DNA from: Streptococcus caballi DSM 19004
GTDB taxonomy: Bacteria > Bacillota > Bacilli > Lactobacillales > Streptococcaceae
NCBI RefSeq assembly: GCF_000379985.1
Contig: NZ_KB904065.1
Location: 186-53,127 of the forward strand
Direction: 5' to 3'
DNA: 52,942 nt
The translations under genes were made by a program, and so were the position numbers. Positions 18,554-26,734 of the stretch are shown in pieces. Each line of letters begins with the position of its first letter. The stretch's first letter is position 1. The notes below the pieces were generated by a model. It was not told the origin of the DNA and made no database searches. It worked only from the letters and a program-made list of their open reading frames with translations.

Positions 18554-19831
18554 ACCTTTTATTTGATAAAGTTGATAACGATAATAAAGGAATCCCCAAC
18601 GGAAAACATTGTCTAAAATCGTCGCGATCCATACACCAGCTAACCCCATGCTGAATGTGATTCCTAGCAAGTAGCCAGTGATAATACGAATGACCCACAT
18701 TCCAAATGTCGTGGCGTAAAAGGGGAGTTTTGCATTACCCAAACCTTGCCACGCCGCCGTGTAAATAAGTGTTCCTGCTGTCGCCGGACCACCGGTAAAA
18801 GAATACAGAAGGACAACCATACTAGCCTTAATTGCGTTCGTATTCGTCGTAAATAGACCTGTCAAGTGGCCACCTAAAATATATACCGTCGCTCCAACTA
18901 GCAACATAAGAATCACAGAAATGATGTAAGAATCATGCACCAACTGGCGAATTTCTTGCTTGTTGTCCTGTCCCAAACTGTGAGCCACTAAAATAACCGT
19001 GGCCGTAGCAACACCCATTCCTGGCATATAATTAAACTGGGTCAAGGTTTCACCAATTGCATTTCCGGCAACAACCTCTGTTCCAAATTTAACGATGATA
19101 GCAACGATGACTACATCTCCTGCCCGCATCATCAACCGCTCCCCAGCTGCTGGCAAAGCAACTTTCAACAAGTCTGTATCAACTGTTGGTCTCATCTTCC
19201 TTATTATAGAAAAAATGGGTAGCTGACTAGCCATCAAAAGAAGACCTAGAAAACGCGACAGAACAGTTGCCCCAGCTACTCCAGCGATCCCCCAGTGGAA
19301 AATAAAAACAGTTAGCGCCGACAAAATTGCATTTAGTAGGTTGCTTAATAAGCTAGCATACATGGGCAAACGGGGCTTCCCCTGTGCGCGTAAGAAGGCC
19401 CCAAAACTTGTCATCAGACCTAAGCTAACAATCAGACCGCCAACAATAGCCAAATAAAAACTTCCTGCCTGTGTCACGTTTGCTTCAGTTCCCAAAAAAG
19501 ATAAAATGGATTTTCCGCCCAAGAGTGAGATTAACCCTAAGACCAGACTTAAAACAAGGGTAGCAAAAATAGCTTCCGCCTGATAACGCAAAACTTTCTG
19601 ATTATCTTTTTCGCCTCTACTCTTTGCAATTAAACTGGAAATAGCTGCACCTAAAGCAATGAAAACAGCTTGATAAATGGTGATAATATTGTTAGCCACC
19701 GAAACGCCTGATACAGCTACCAAGCCAATTTGAGCTACCAAATAATTATCTACCACTCCCATGAGCATCTGCAGCAAATTTTCTGCCATGGCTGGCAGAG
19801 CCAGCTCAATAATTTTTCTTCTTTGATTCAT
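18542..19831 (-). CDS. MATE-family multidrug/Na+ antiporter
   Basis: 429 residues with about twelve hydrophobic segments in two similar halves (starts LALPAMAENLLQMLMGVVDNYLV; second half ALPAAGERLMMRAGDVVIVAII). This repeated pattern is typical of MATE transporters, which export cationic compounds in exchange for Na+ or H+ across the cytoplasmic membrane. The substrate cannot be told from sequence. It stands alone between thrC and the ribosomal promoter, with its own terminator. Confidence 0.88.
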   Translation of the reverse strand: MNQRRKIIELALPAMAENLLQMLMGVVDNYLVAQIGLVAVSGVSVANNIITIYQAVFIALGAAISSLIAKSRGEKDNQKVLRYQAEAIFATLVLSLVLGLISLLGGKSILSFLGTEANVTQAGSFYLAIVGGLIVSLGLMTSFGAFLRAQGKPRLPMYASLLSNLLNAILSALTVFIFHWGIAGVAGATVLSRFLGLLLMASQLPIFSIIRKMRPTVDTDLLKVALPAAGERLMMRAGDVVIVAIIVKFGTEVVAGNAIGETLTQFNYMPGMGVATATVILVAHSLGQDNKQEIRQLVHDSYIISVILMLLVGATVYILGGHLTGLFTTNTNAIKASMVVLLYSFTGGPATAGTLIYTAAWQGLGNAKLPFYATTFGMWVIRIITGYLLGITFSMGLAGVWIATILDNVFRWGFLYYRYQLYQIKGVGI

Positions 19832-19846
19832 AATACTCTATAAATG

Positions 19847-19865
19847 AAAAGAGCCCAACGGCTCC
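19847..19865 (-). terminator. Terminator of thrC
   Basis: GAGCC-GTTG-GGCTC stem followed by TTTTC on the minus strand, 30 bases past the thrC stop. Confidence 0.75.
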
Positions 19866-19894
19866 TCCCTATTATTAAAATACATTCTTCATTT

Positions 19895-21379
19895 TTACAA
19901 GCCTAAATAATCTTCAACAGCCTTTTGCATATCTGCTGTCGCAACAACTGTTTTATGTAGAACTGCTGCTTCTTCAAGGCCGTCAACTGCTGCTGGAATA
20001 GCAACACCTGATAGTTCATGTAATTTCTGTACCGCTGCAAAGTCATCTCCACTGTCTTTACCTGTCACTGCTGCTACTGCAACGCGTGGGAATTTATAAG
20101 GACTAGCCGTTGAGACGATAACCGTTGGCTTATTGTCCCCTGATTTTTCAGTGTAGTCTTGATAGACAGCTGAAGCAACTGCTGTGTGAGGATCTTCAAT
20201 ATAATGGCTTTCCTCATAAACACGTTTGATTTCCGCTGCTGTTTCTTTTTCAGTTGCAAAACCTGCTGCAAACAAGTCCAAAATGGATTGGTCAGCATCT
20301 TTCAACTTGTACTCTCCTGCATTATCAAGGTCTTCCATGAGTTGCTTAGTCTTAGCAGCGCTATTTCCCAAAAGATGGAAAATAAGACGTTCCAAGTTTG
20401 AAGACACCAAGATGTCCATAGACGGGCTAGTTGTCACCTTAAAGGCACGCTTCTTGTCATAAGTCCCCGTTTTGAAGAAGTCGGTAAGAACATTGTTTTC
20501 ATTAGAAGCACAAATGAGTTTACCGACTGGCACACCAATCTGACGCGCGTAATAGGCAGCCAATATATTTCCAAAGTTACCTGTCGGTACGGTGAAATTA
20601 ACCTTGTCGCCATTTTGAATATCACCTGATTTAACAAGTTGCGCATAAGCATAGACATAGTAAACAACCTGCGGTATCAAACGACCAACATTCATTGAGT
20701 TAGCTGACGAAAATTGAGTCTTGTTCGCTAACAGCTTAGCTCGTAAGTCAACATCGTTGAACATGCGCTTAACATCTGTCTGAGCATCATCAAAGTTACC
20801 TTCAATGGCAACAACATGCGTATTGGCACCTGTCTGTGTGGTCATTTGCAGTTTTTGAATTTTTGAAACACCGTCTTTTGGGTAGAAAACGATAATTTCA
20901 GTACCTGGCACATCCGCAAAACCAGCCATTGCAGCTTTACCAGTGTCACCCGATGTCGCTGTCAAGATAACAATTTTGTTGTCAACACCTTGCTTCTTAG
21001 CTGACGTTGTTAAGAGATACGGCAAAATTGACAAGGCCATGTCTTTGAAGGCAATGGTTGAACCATGGAAAAGTTCCAAATTATATTGATTGCCAAGTTT
21101 TACTAGGGGAGCGATAGCTGGCGTATCAAATTTGCTATCATAAGCATTAGTGATGCAGTAATCCAACTCTTCTTCTGTGAAGTCATCCAAGAAAGCTGAC
21201 AAGACCAACTTAGCCACTTCTTGATAAGAAGCATCTTTGAGCTGGTTAAAGTCTAAATTGACCTCTGGTGTTGTTAGCGGTGTAAAGAGGCCACCGTCTG
21301 TCGCCAAACCTTGTAAAATCGCTTGACTAGCTGTCACTTTGTTATTGTCATCGCGGGTTGATTGATATACTAATGTCAT
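19895..21379 (-). CDS. thrC: Threonine synthase
   Basis: 494 residues. It converts O-phosphohomoserine to threonine with pyridoxal phosphate. The PLP lysine is in FHGSTIAFKDMAL, and LTATSGDTGKAAMAGF is the phosphate-binding region. The length fits the long threonine synthases. Start: the ATG at 21377-21379 (MTLVYQSTRDD), 6 bases after GAGG; a TTG twelve bases upstream is less likely. It is a single-gene unit here, without hom or thrB next to it. Confidence 0.96.
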   Translation of the reverse strand: MTLVYQSTRDDNNKVTASQAILQGLATDGGLFTPLTTPEVNLDFNQLKDASYQEVAKLVLSAFLDDFTEEELDYCITNAYDSKFDTPAIAPLVKLGNQYNLELFHGSTIAFKDMALSILPYLLTTSAKKQGVDNKIVILTATSGDTGKAAMAGFADVPGTEIIVFYPKDGVSKIQKLQMTTQTGANTHVVAIEGNFDDAQTDVKRMFNDVDLRAKLLANKTQFSSANSMNVGRLIPQVVYYVYAYAQLVKSGDIQNGDKVNFTVPTGNFGNILAAYYARQIGVPVGKLICASNENNVLTDFFKTGTYDKKRAFKVTTSPSMDILVSSNLERLIFHLLGNSAAKTKQLMEDLDNAGEYKLKDADQSILDLFAAGFATEKETAAEIKRVYEESHYIEDPHTAVASAVYQDYTEKSGDNKPTVIVSTASPYKFPRVAVAAVTGKDSGDDFAAVQKLHELSGVAIPAAVDGLEEAAVLHKTVVATADMQKAVEDYLGL

Positions 21380-21460
21380 GTTAAACCTCAATTTTAGATA
21401 GTCTTTTAAGCATTATACCATAATTATCAGAAAATTTGCGCAAATTTGTTAATATATAGC

Positions 21461-21489
21461 AAAAAAGCTATCCAAATTGGATAACTTTT
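21461..21489 (-). terminator. Terminator of the 25-residue peptide gene
   Basis: AAAAGTTATCC-AATTT-GGATAGCTTTT stem (one G-U pair) ending in a T run on the minus strand, 11 bases past the small gene's stop. Confidence 0.85.
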
Positions 21490-21499
21490 ATGGTCTCAA

Positions 21500-21577
21500 T
21501 CACGCTTCCCAACGTGAATCCATGCCAGCAATAGCAATCCAAACAGCTGCTAAAAGGTCATAGAACAAGTCTGCCAT
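21500..21577 (-). CDS. 25-residue hydrophobic peptide of unknown function
   Basis: Reading from the ATG at 21575-21577 gives a 25-residue peptide beginning MADLFYDLLAAVWIAIAG and ending MDSRWEA. AGGAGG stands exactly 10 bases before it; another in-frame ATG at 21584-21586 is too close to that site (1 base). A consensus promoter lies 44 bases before the ATG and a terminator directly after, so it forms a complete one-gene unit. The peptide is an amphipathic or membrane-seeking helix with a charged tail. Possible roles are a secreted modulin-like peptide, a type I toxin or a membrane regulator; I do not recognise the family. It lies between oatA and thrC. Confidence 0.7.
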   Translation of the reverse strand: MADLFYDLLAAVWIAIAGMDSRWEA

Positions 21578-21620
21578 CTTAATCATTCCTCCTATTTTCA
21601 TAACACTTTATGTCAGGTTT

Positions 21621-21649
21621 ATTATAACGCTAAAAATAGGCTTTGTAAA
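21621..21649 (-). promoter_or_regulatory. Promoter of the 25-residue peptide gene
   Basis: Minus strand: -35 TTTACA (21644-21649), 17-bp spacer, -10 TATAAT (21621-21626). One of the closest matches to the sigma-A consensus in the window. Confidence 0.8.
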
Positions 21650-21747
21650 CTGATTTTAAGGGATTTCCAACAACTTTTTATTGTTAAAATTTCTAACATA
21701 AAATTTAAAAATCCAGCTGATAAAGAGTCAACTGGAAGAAAGGATTA

Positions 21748-23529
21748 TTATTTTTTCGCATCACGTTTAGCGGCACGTTGAATAGCTCTTTGAATATTTT
21801 CAACATAGAGCTTAGCACCCGTATCATCGGCATCACTATAGTGAACGCCATCAGTACCACCCCAGATTTCAGGATGAGCCATTGCTACTTGATACCAGTC
21901 AGCAACAGTAATGTAGGAATACTTCTTAGCCAAAGAACGCTCGTAATCTCTCACTGTTGACGCTTGAGTAGCATTACGTGCATTATAGGGAGTTACTAGA
22001 ACTAAGCGATGTCCTGCTGGCAACTTATCAATAAACTGCTGTAGGTCTTTTTCGTAATTATCCAAAGAATTGACTCCAACAGCTAAAACCAGTGTATTGG
22101 CCAAAGTATTTGACTTAATCTGATTTTCCATGATTTCAAAGGCTTGATCAAAATTACGACTCACGCTGGCATCAAGTTGAGCTTCTGGAAGAATGGACGA
22201 AAAAGCTGCGCTAGATCGCAAAGCAACTGAGTCCCCAATAACAGCCACATTGGACAGGGCAGATGCATCCCCTGCAGCTAGCGTATGAGTCTGATTGATT
22301 TTAGTTTGTTCCTGCTTTAAGGTATTAACCAACAAGTCTGTTTCAAAATCTCCCACTTTAGGGGCAAAGACAGAGGTGCCAACGGTCAACAAGGTTAAGG
22401 TAGCAAGCACACCCAAAACCCAGTATTTATAGGGCTTTAAATCAATTTCAAGGCCAAACAGGCTTGATTGTTTACCAGCTATATAAGGTTCTATGATGTA
22501 ATAAGAAAAAGTTGAGAAAATCACAGAAAACAGCACTGTCAGAAGAACAGCGAAGCCATTTGCCATTAACTGACTAAAAATAATATAGAATGGCCAATGA
22601 AAAAGGTAGATGCCGTAGCTTATGTCCGCTAAGTAAGTAATAGCCAACGGTTCCTTAACTTGTGGCGTCTGGTCATTTAAAACACGCGCCGCATAAATCA
22701 TAACAATCCCCAAAATGCTAGATATAAGAAAACCAAGGAGATAAGTCACTTTGTGATTGAAATTCAGAACAAAACTCAACAGTAAAAGTAACAGAAAACT
22801 GACTGCCATAGCTGCTATGACTTTTTTCCTAGACCAAGATATCACATTTTGCTTAAACTGCGAGGTTGTTTCCTTGATGCCCGTCAAGGTTGCGGTGATA
22901 GCTCCCAAGAAGAATGGGAAACTGTGAGAAAGTGTCGAAAAATAGATACTTGACACATTACTAACAAAGAAAGCACGCACAAACATGGTTAAAAAACTAA
23001 TCAGGAAGAAAGCCGTTGATATGAGAAAAATATTACCACGAAATCGTTTTTGCTTATAATGACGCTTGGATAAGAACCAAATCAAAAGACCCCAAATTAA
23101 ATAAAAGTGAACCTCTATGGCCAAACTCCAAGTATGGACAAAAAGATGAGGGATAAACTGAGCTTCATAGTTTCCACCCGTCAGAATTTCATAAAAATTG
23201 GTGGTGAAACCAATAGCCGCAGCGATTTGATGTCCAATGCCTACAATAAAATCTCTCCGAACTAAGAAAACAAAAGGCATGGTCAATAGAACCATCAAAA
23301 CCAGCGGAGGAACAATACGATAAAAACGTCTCCGATAAAAACCCTTCAAATCAAATTTCTGACTTCTAGCGTATTCATCAATCATCAAAGCTGTGATCAA
23401 ATAACCTGAGAAAGTGAAAAAGATGTCAACACCGATAAAGCCACCTGGAAAGGCATTTTTAAAAAAGTGATATAAAAGTACTAGTAACAAGCCTGTTATA
23501 CGTACTAAAGAAAACCATTTAATTCTCAT
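21748..23529 (-). CDS. oatA: OatA/Adr-like peptidoglycan O-acyltransferase
   Basis: 593 residues in two parts. Residues ~1-380 form a multi-spanning acyltransferase-3 domain (LLYHFFKNAFPGGFIGVDIFF, ALMIDEYARSQKFDLKGFYRRRFYRI). After it comes an extracellular SGNH/GDSL hydrolase domain with VAVIGDSVALRSS (catalytic Ser), AVGVNSLDN and WGGTDGVHYSDADD (Asp-x-x-His pair). This arrangement matches OatA of Firmicutes (Adr in pneumococcus), which adds O-acetyl groups to muramic acid and gives lysozyme resistance. Another cell-surface glycan is possible. It shares 4 bases with the MORN gene upstream, so both are co-translated. Confidence 0.85.
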   Translation of the reverse strand: MRIKWFSLVRITGLLLVLLYHFFKNAFPGGFIGVDIFFTFSGYLITALMIDEYARSQKFDLKGFYRRRFYRIVPPLVLMVLLTMPFVFLVRRDFIVGIGHQIAAAIGFTTNFYEILTGGNYEAQFIPHLFVHTWSLAIEVHFYLIWGLLIWFLSKRHYKQKRFRGNIFLISTAFFLISFLTMFVRAFFVSNVSSIYFSTLSHSFPFFLGAITATLTGIKETTSQFKQNVISWSRKKVIAAMAVSFLLLLLLSFVLNFNHKVTYLLGFLISSILGIVMIYAARVLNDQTPQVKEPLAITYLADISYGIYLFHWPFYIIFSQLMANGFAVLLTVLFSVIFSTFSYYIIEPYIAGKQSSLFGLEIDLKPYKYWVLGVLATLTLLTVGTSVFAPKVGDFETDLLVNTLKQEQTKINQTHTLAAGDASALSNVAVIGDSVALRSSAAFSSILPEAQLDASVSRNFDQAFEIMENQIKSNTLANTLVLAVGVNSLDNYEKDLQQFIDKLPAGHRLVLVTPYNARNATQASTVRDYERSLAKKYSYITVADWYQVAMAHPEIWGGTDGVHYSDADDTGAKLYVENIQRAIQRAAKRDAKK

Positions 23530-23921
23530 TTTTGATAAATCCCCTGTTTAAAGGTTCCCTTATAAACCTTGTTATTTTTCGCATTTAGGACACCTTGACC
23601 ATCAGCCTGGCCTTTTTTAAAATCCCCTTTATAGGACCAACCTGTGCTGGCTGTAAAAGTTCCTTTCCCATCAAAAAGGCCGTTGACAAACTGACCTTCA
23701 TAAACATCACCATTTTCATAGGTCAATTTTCCTTGACCATTCATGCGATGATTCACCAAATAGCCAGTATAGGTAATCTTACCCTTATCATAGGTCAAAC
23801 TGGTTTTAGTTTTTCTATTAACTGTAAAAGTGGACAGCCCACAAAGCAAGAGAAGAATAACGAGAGCCACTTCTATCTTACCGCGTGATATATTTAATTT
23901 TTTTAACCATTCATGCATCAC
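23526..23921 (-). CDS. Membrane-anchored MORN-repeat protein
   Basis: 131 residues. One membrane segment near residues 15-32 (IEVALVILLLLCGLSTF) is followed by four to five MORN repeats, each of the form G-x-x-x-Y-x-G-x-F/L-x-x-G (GDVYEGQFVNGLFDGKGTF, GWSYKGDFKKGQADGQGVL). The repeats likely face outside the cell. Its stop overlaps the oatA start by 4 bases, so it may help anchor or guide the acyltransferase; that is inference. Function unknown. Confidence 0.85.
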   Translation of the reverse strand: MMHEWLKKLNISRGKIEVALVILLLLCGLSTFTVNRKTKTSLTYDKGKITYTGYLVNHRMNGQGKLTYENGDVYEGQFVNGLFDGKGTFTASTGWSYKGDFKKGQADGQGVLNAKNNKVYKGTFKQGIYQK

Positions 23922-23934
23922 TCTATACCTAATT

Positions 23935-24366
23935 CTAATCTTTTAAAATTCTCTCCAGCCAACGCTGACATCCCGCCTTTACCTGGATGTAAGTTGCATC
24001 AAAATCGCCTGTGTACCAAGGATCTGGAACACCACCTTCTGCAAAAAGAAAAATCTTTCTGTCATACAATCCATTAGATAGCCTTTTCAAATCAGCTACA
24101 TTTTGCTTATCCATCCCGATAATAAAATCAAAAGTTTCCAAGTCCTGCTTAGCAATCTGTTGGGATCGTTTCTGCGAACTATAGGCAATCTTGTGCTTCT
24201 GAAAAATACGACGAGTGCCAGTATGAATGGGGTTACCATGTTCCCAGCCCGAGGTTGCACGGCTGACGACTTGTAGCCGACCATCTTCATCAAGATTTTT
24301 CATAACAAATTCAGCCATGGGACTGCGGCAAATATTCCCAAGACAAACAAAACAGACTTTTTTCAT
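23935..24366 (-). CDS. Low-molecular-weight protein-tyrosine phosphatase
   Basis: 143 residues. The P-loop CLGNICRSP gives nucleophile Cys8 and Arg14; the general-acid Asp is in VPDPWYTGD near residue 117. It hydrolyses phosphotyrosine in the cytoplasm. In streptococci such enzymes can act on the capsule tyrosine kinase or other BY-kinases; no kinase lies nearby. It is 13 bases upstream of the MORN gene, so it is probably the first gene of a phosphatase-MORN-oatA operon. Confidence 0.92.
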   Translation of the reverse strand: MKKVCFVCLGNICRSPMAEFVMKNLDEDGRLQVVSRATSGWEHGNPIHTGTRRIFQKHKIAYSSQKRSQQIAKQDLETFDFIIGMDKQNVADLKRLSNGLYDRKIFLFAEGGVPDPWYTGDFDATYIQVKAGCQRWLERILKD

Positions 24367-24477
24367 TCTCTTGCTTTCCTCTAAGGTGCTTTTTATCTAG
24401 TCCTATCATACCTCATTTTTCAAGCTTTTTCCACCTTAAAAGCTCCTTTTAGCGAGCCTACAAGTTGTCTGTCTAAA

Positions 24478-24505
24478 GAAAAACTGAAACTAAAATCAGT
24501 TTCAG
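24478..24505 (-). terminator. Terminator of ruvB
   Basis: CTGAAACT-GATTTT-AGTTTCAG stem followed by TTTTTC on the minus strand, directly past the ruvB stop. Confidence 0.85.
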
Positions 24506-24506
24506 C

Positions 24507-25508
24507 TCAGCGATTTTCATCATAGGGGTAACCCAGGTGCTCATAAGCTTTGGCCGTTGCCACGCGCCCTGTTCTGGTTCGCATGATAAAGCCTTTTTGA
24601 ATAAGATAAGGCTCATACATGTCTTCAACTGTGTCGCGCTCTTCGGCGATATTGACTGACAAAGTTCCAAGTCCAACAGGACCTCCGTTGTACATTTCAA
24701 TCATGGTGCGAAGGATTTTTTGGTCAACATAATCCAGCCCTTCATGATCCACATCCAGCATGTTGAGCGCCTTATCTGTGATCTCACTAGTAATAACACC
24801 ATCCCCCATGATTTGCGCGTAATCTCGGACACGCTTGAGCAGACGGTTAGCAATACGTGGGGTTCCACGACTACGTAGTGCCAATTCCTGCGCAGCTTCG
24901 TGTACAATTTCCATCTCAAAAATAGCTGCAGTCCGTTCAATAATCTCTGTCAAATCAGCTTCTTCGTAGTATTCCATATGTCCCGTAATCCCAAAGCGAG
25001 CTCGCAAAGGGTTGGAGAGCATACCTGCCCGAGTCGTCGCGCCAATCAAAGTAAAAGGTGGCAAATCAAGGTGAACGCTGCGGCTGGTATCGCCGGCGCC
25101 AATCATGATATCAATGTAAAAATCTTCCATGGCACTGTAAAGCACTTCTTCGACCGCCATGGGCATGCGGTGAATCTCATCAATAAAAAGCACATCCCCA
25201 GGTTCAAGATCATTGAGAATGGCCACCAAGTCGCCAGCCTTTTCGATGGCGGGCCCAGAAGTCTGCTTGAGATTGACACCCAACTCGTTAGCAATCACAA
25301 AAGCCATGGTTGTCTTACCAAGGCCCGGAGGGCCAAACAAAAGCACATGGTCCAAAGATTCATCGCGCATCTTAGCTGCCTCAATAAAAATCTTTAGCTG
25401 ATCCTTTACCTTGTCCTGCCCGATATATTCTCTCAAATATTGTGGGCGAAGGGTACGTTCAACATACTCCTCGTCACCCATTAAATCATTATCTAAAATT
25501 CTAACCAT
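24507..25508 (-). CDS. ruvB: Holliday junction branch-migration ATPase RuvB
   Basis: 333 residues with Walker [10 protein letters not shown], Walker [11 protein letters not shown], sensor [18 protein letters not shown] and a winged-helix C-terminus ([29 protein letters not shown]). RuvB forms hexamers that pull DNA through RuvA-bound junctions in recombination and repair. The start [17 protein letters not shown] matches the family, yet the -10 box TATAAT (25515-25520) ends only 6 bases before the ATG, so its mRNA would start at or next to the ATG. It lies just downstream of comS. Confidence 0.96.
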   Translation of the reverse strand: MVRILDNDLMGDEEYVERTLRPQYLREYIGQDKVKDQLKIFIEAAKMRDESLDHVLLFGPPGLGKTTMAFVIANELGVNLKQTSGPAIEKAGDLVAILNDLEPGDVLFIDEIHRMPMAVEEVLYSAMEDFYIDIMIGAGDTSRSVHLDLPPFTLIGATTRAGMLSNPLRARFGITGHMEYYEEADLTEIIERTAAIFEMEIVHEAAQELALRSRGTPRIANRLLKRVRDYAQIMGDGVITSEITDKALNMLDVDHEGLDYVDQKILRTMIEMYNGGPVGLGTLSVNIAEERDTVEDMYEPYLIQKGFIMRTRTGRVATAKAYEHLGYPYDENR

Positions 25509-25514
25509 AAGACT

Positions 25515-25520
25515 ATTATA
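25515..25520 (-). promoter_or_regulatory. Extended -10 promoter of ruvB
   Basis: TGCTATAAT on the minus strand with no good -35 at the proper distance. Predicted transcription would start at the ruvB ATG (leaderless). Confidence 0.5.
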
Positions 25521-25529
25521 GCAGAAAAA

Positions 25530-25556
25530 ATAACAAAACTCCTATGAGTCTTATTA
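25530..25556 (-). terminator. Weak terminator after comS
   Basis: AAGACTC-ATAG-GAGTTTT stem followed by GTTATTTTTT on the minus strand, at the comS stop. Short stem, so readthrough into ruvB is possible. Confidence 0.5.
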
Positions 25557-25598
25557 TAGTCCCCACCAACCAACTAACAACACTACAAAATATCTCAT
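25554..25598 (-). CDS. comS: ComS, precursor of the competence pheromone XIP
   Basis: A 14-residue peptide, MRYFVVLLVGWWGL, immediately downstream of comR. The WW near the end is the hallmark of XIP pheromones of the mutans/pyogenic/bovis ComRS type. AAGGAGG stands 8-9 bases before the ATG, a -10 TATAAT lies at 25631-25636, and a perfect palindrome that should be the ComR box lies at 25655-25678. By comparison with the heptamer LTAWWGL that I recall for S. infantarius/macedonicus, the mature pheromone here would be about LVGWWGL. The peptide is exported, trimmed, taken up again by an oligopeptide permease and then binds ComR; those steps are known for the family, not seen here. Confidence 0.88.
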   Translation of the reverse strand: MRYFVVLLVGWWGL

Positions 25599-25630
25599 TG
25601 GTTTCTACCTCCTTAATAATTTATGAATTC

Positions 25631-25678
25631 ATTATAAACAAGGTAAACAAAAAACAACATGACATATATGTCATGTTG
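25631..25678 (-). promoter_or_regulatory. comS promoter with ComR-box palindrome
   Basis: A perfect 24-bp palindrome (25655-25678) has the core GACATATATGTC, matching the GACA-N4-TGTC pattern of ComR boxes. It overlaps the comR stop codon (25671-25673). A T run and the -10 TATAAT (25631-25636) follow 18 bases later. This is the layout of ComR-activated promoters. Confidence 0.85.
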
Positions 25679-26570
25679 AATCATTTTTCCATTCTTCTTT
25701 AAGTTTTTCTTGTAAATAACTATCTCCGATGAGGTCAGCAAATAGTATAGCCTGCTGATAGGCTGTCTCTGCTTTACTCCAATTTTTTTCAAAATAAATG
25801 AAATATTTCCATTCAACCAAACTTAAAATAGGCCTCTTCTGAAAATCATGAATATCTGTCATAATTGCATTGCTTTTAGCAATAATTCTTTCAATAAAGT
25901 TTTTCTTCTCCAATTTAAAAGCTACATCCACATGTGAGAGCAAAATATTATTTAATGTAAAATATATTTCAGTGGACAGCTTTTTCTGACTAAGAAGACA
26001 GCTAAGTAAAGAATCATAACGTTCGATTGTGTAAATTCCTTCATAACTTTCACTTGAAGCAAAACAAGTTAAATACAATTCAATCAGTAGTAAATCATTA
26101 ATTTGATAAACTTTTTTACGCTGAACTTGATCAAAGTAATCGTTTAAAATCTCTTCACCAAAATTAACATTGGCACTAAAATGTACATCAAATTTTGACT
26201 GAAGACAGTCCACAATCAACTTTTCCTCTTCTGGAAGAGAAGTGTAAAATTTCAATAAGATTTCATCAATATAGGACTCTCTTTTCTTTATACGCTCGTT
26301 ATCTCCATAAGTCGGTATCCTTAATAACATATTCTTTAATTCTTTATACCTTGAAGGTAAATCATAAAAATTATTATCTGCTAGCTCACCAACTGACACC
26401 CCAAGTGTCTGAGAAATATAGAGAACTTTATTTAATGTCGGTACTGATTTTCCTGCCTCAATCCTAGCTAGCTGCCGAACAGAGAGTTCTGTCTGATCTC
26501 CACAGACTTCTTCCTGGGTTAGCCCCTTGAGTGCTCTTAAGTTCTTGATTTTATCCCCGAATCTTTTCAT
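25671..26570 (-). CDS. comR: ComR, RRNPP-family competence regulator
   Basis: 299 residues. An N-terminal helix-turn-helix domain (residues ~8-65: IKNLRALKGLTQEEVC, LSVRQLARIEAGKSVPTLNK) is followed by a helical TPR-like region to the end, the layout of ComR/Rgg/PlcR sensors. SVRQLARIE, RIPTYGDNERIK and the overall length match ComR closely. ComR binds imported XIP and activates comS and comX. Its place between purB and ruvB is the ComR site in mutans, pyogenic and bovis streptococci. Promoter: extended -10 TGATATAAT (26605-26610); ribosome site GAGGAAGC. Confidence 0.92.
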   Translation of the reverse strand: MKRFGDKIKNLRALKGLTQEEVCGDQTELSVRQLARIEAGKSVPTLNKVLYISQTLGVSVGELADNNFYDLPSRYKELKNMLLRIPTYGDNERIKKRESYIDEILLKFYTSLPEEEKLIVDCLQSKFDVHFSANVNFGEEILNDYFDQVQRKKVYQINDLLLIELYLTCFASSESYEGIYTIERYDSLLSCLLSQKKLSTEIYFTLNNILLSHVDVAFKLEKKNFIERIIAKSNAIMTDIHDFQKRPILSLVEWKYFIYFEKNWSKAETAYQQAILFADLIGDSYLQEKLKEEWKNDST

Positions 26571-26604
26571 ATATGCTTCCTCAGAATTTTATGGTTGTAG
26601 GTCT

Positions 26605-26610
26605 ATTATA
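26605..26610 (-). promoter_or_regulatory. comR promoter, extended -10
   Basis: TGATATAAT on the minus strand, 35 bases before the comR ATG; the -35 region is a poor match. Confidence 0.5.
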
Positions 26611-26689
26611 TCATGATAAACGCTATTTTTTGAGTAAGCGGCTTTTATTGTTTTTCTGTATAGACCGCTATAGTTTATGCCTATAACAA

Positions 26690-26717
26690 AGCACCTCGAC
26701 CAACTGGTTGAGGTGCT
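26690..26717 (-). terminator. Terminator of purB
   Basis: AGCACCTC...GAGGTGCT stem extended by ACC/GGT, 18 bases past the purB stop; the T tail on the minus strand is short (TTTGTT). Confidence 0.75.
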
Positions 26718-26734
26718 CTGCTATTATCAAAAAT

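Noticed and set aside
24900..25397. 165-codon plus-strand frame opposite ruvB
   Set aside because: Antisense shadow of ruvB codon structure; no ribosome site or homology.
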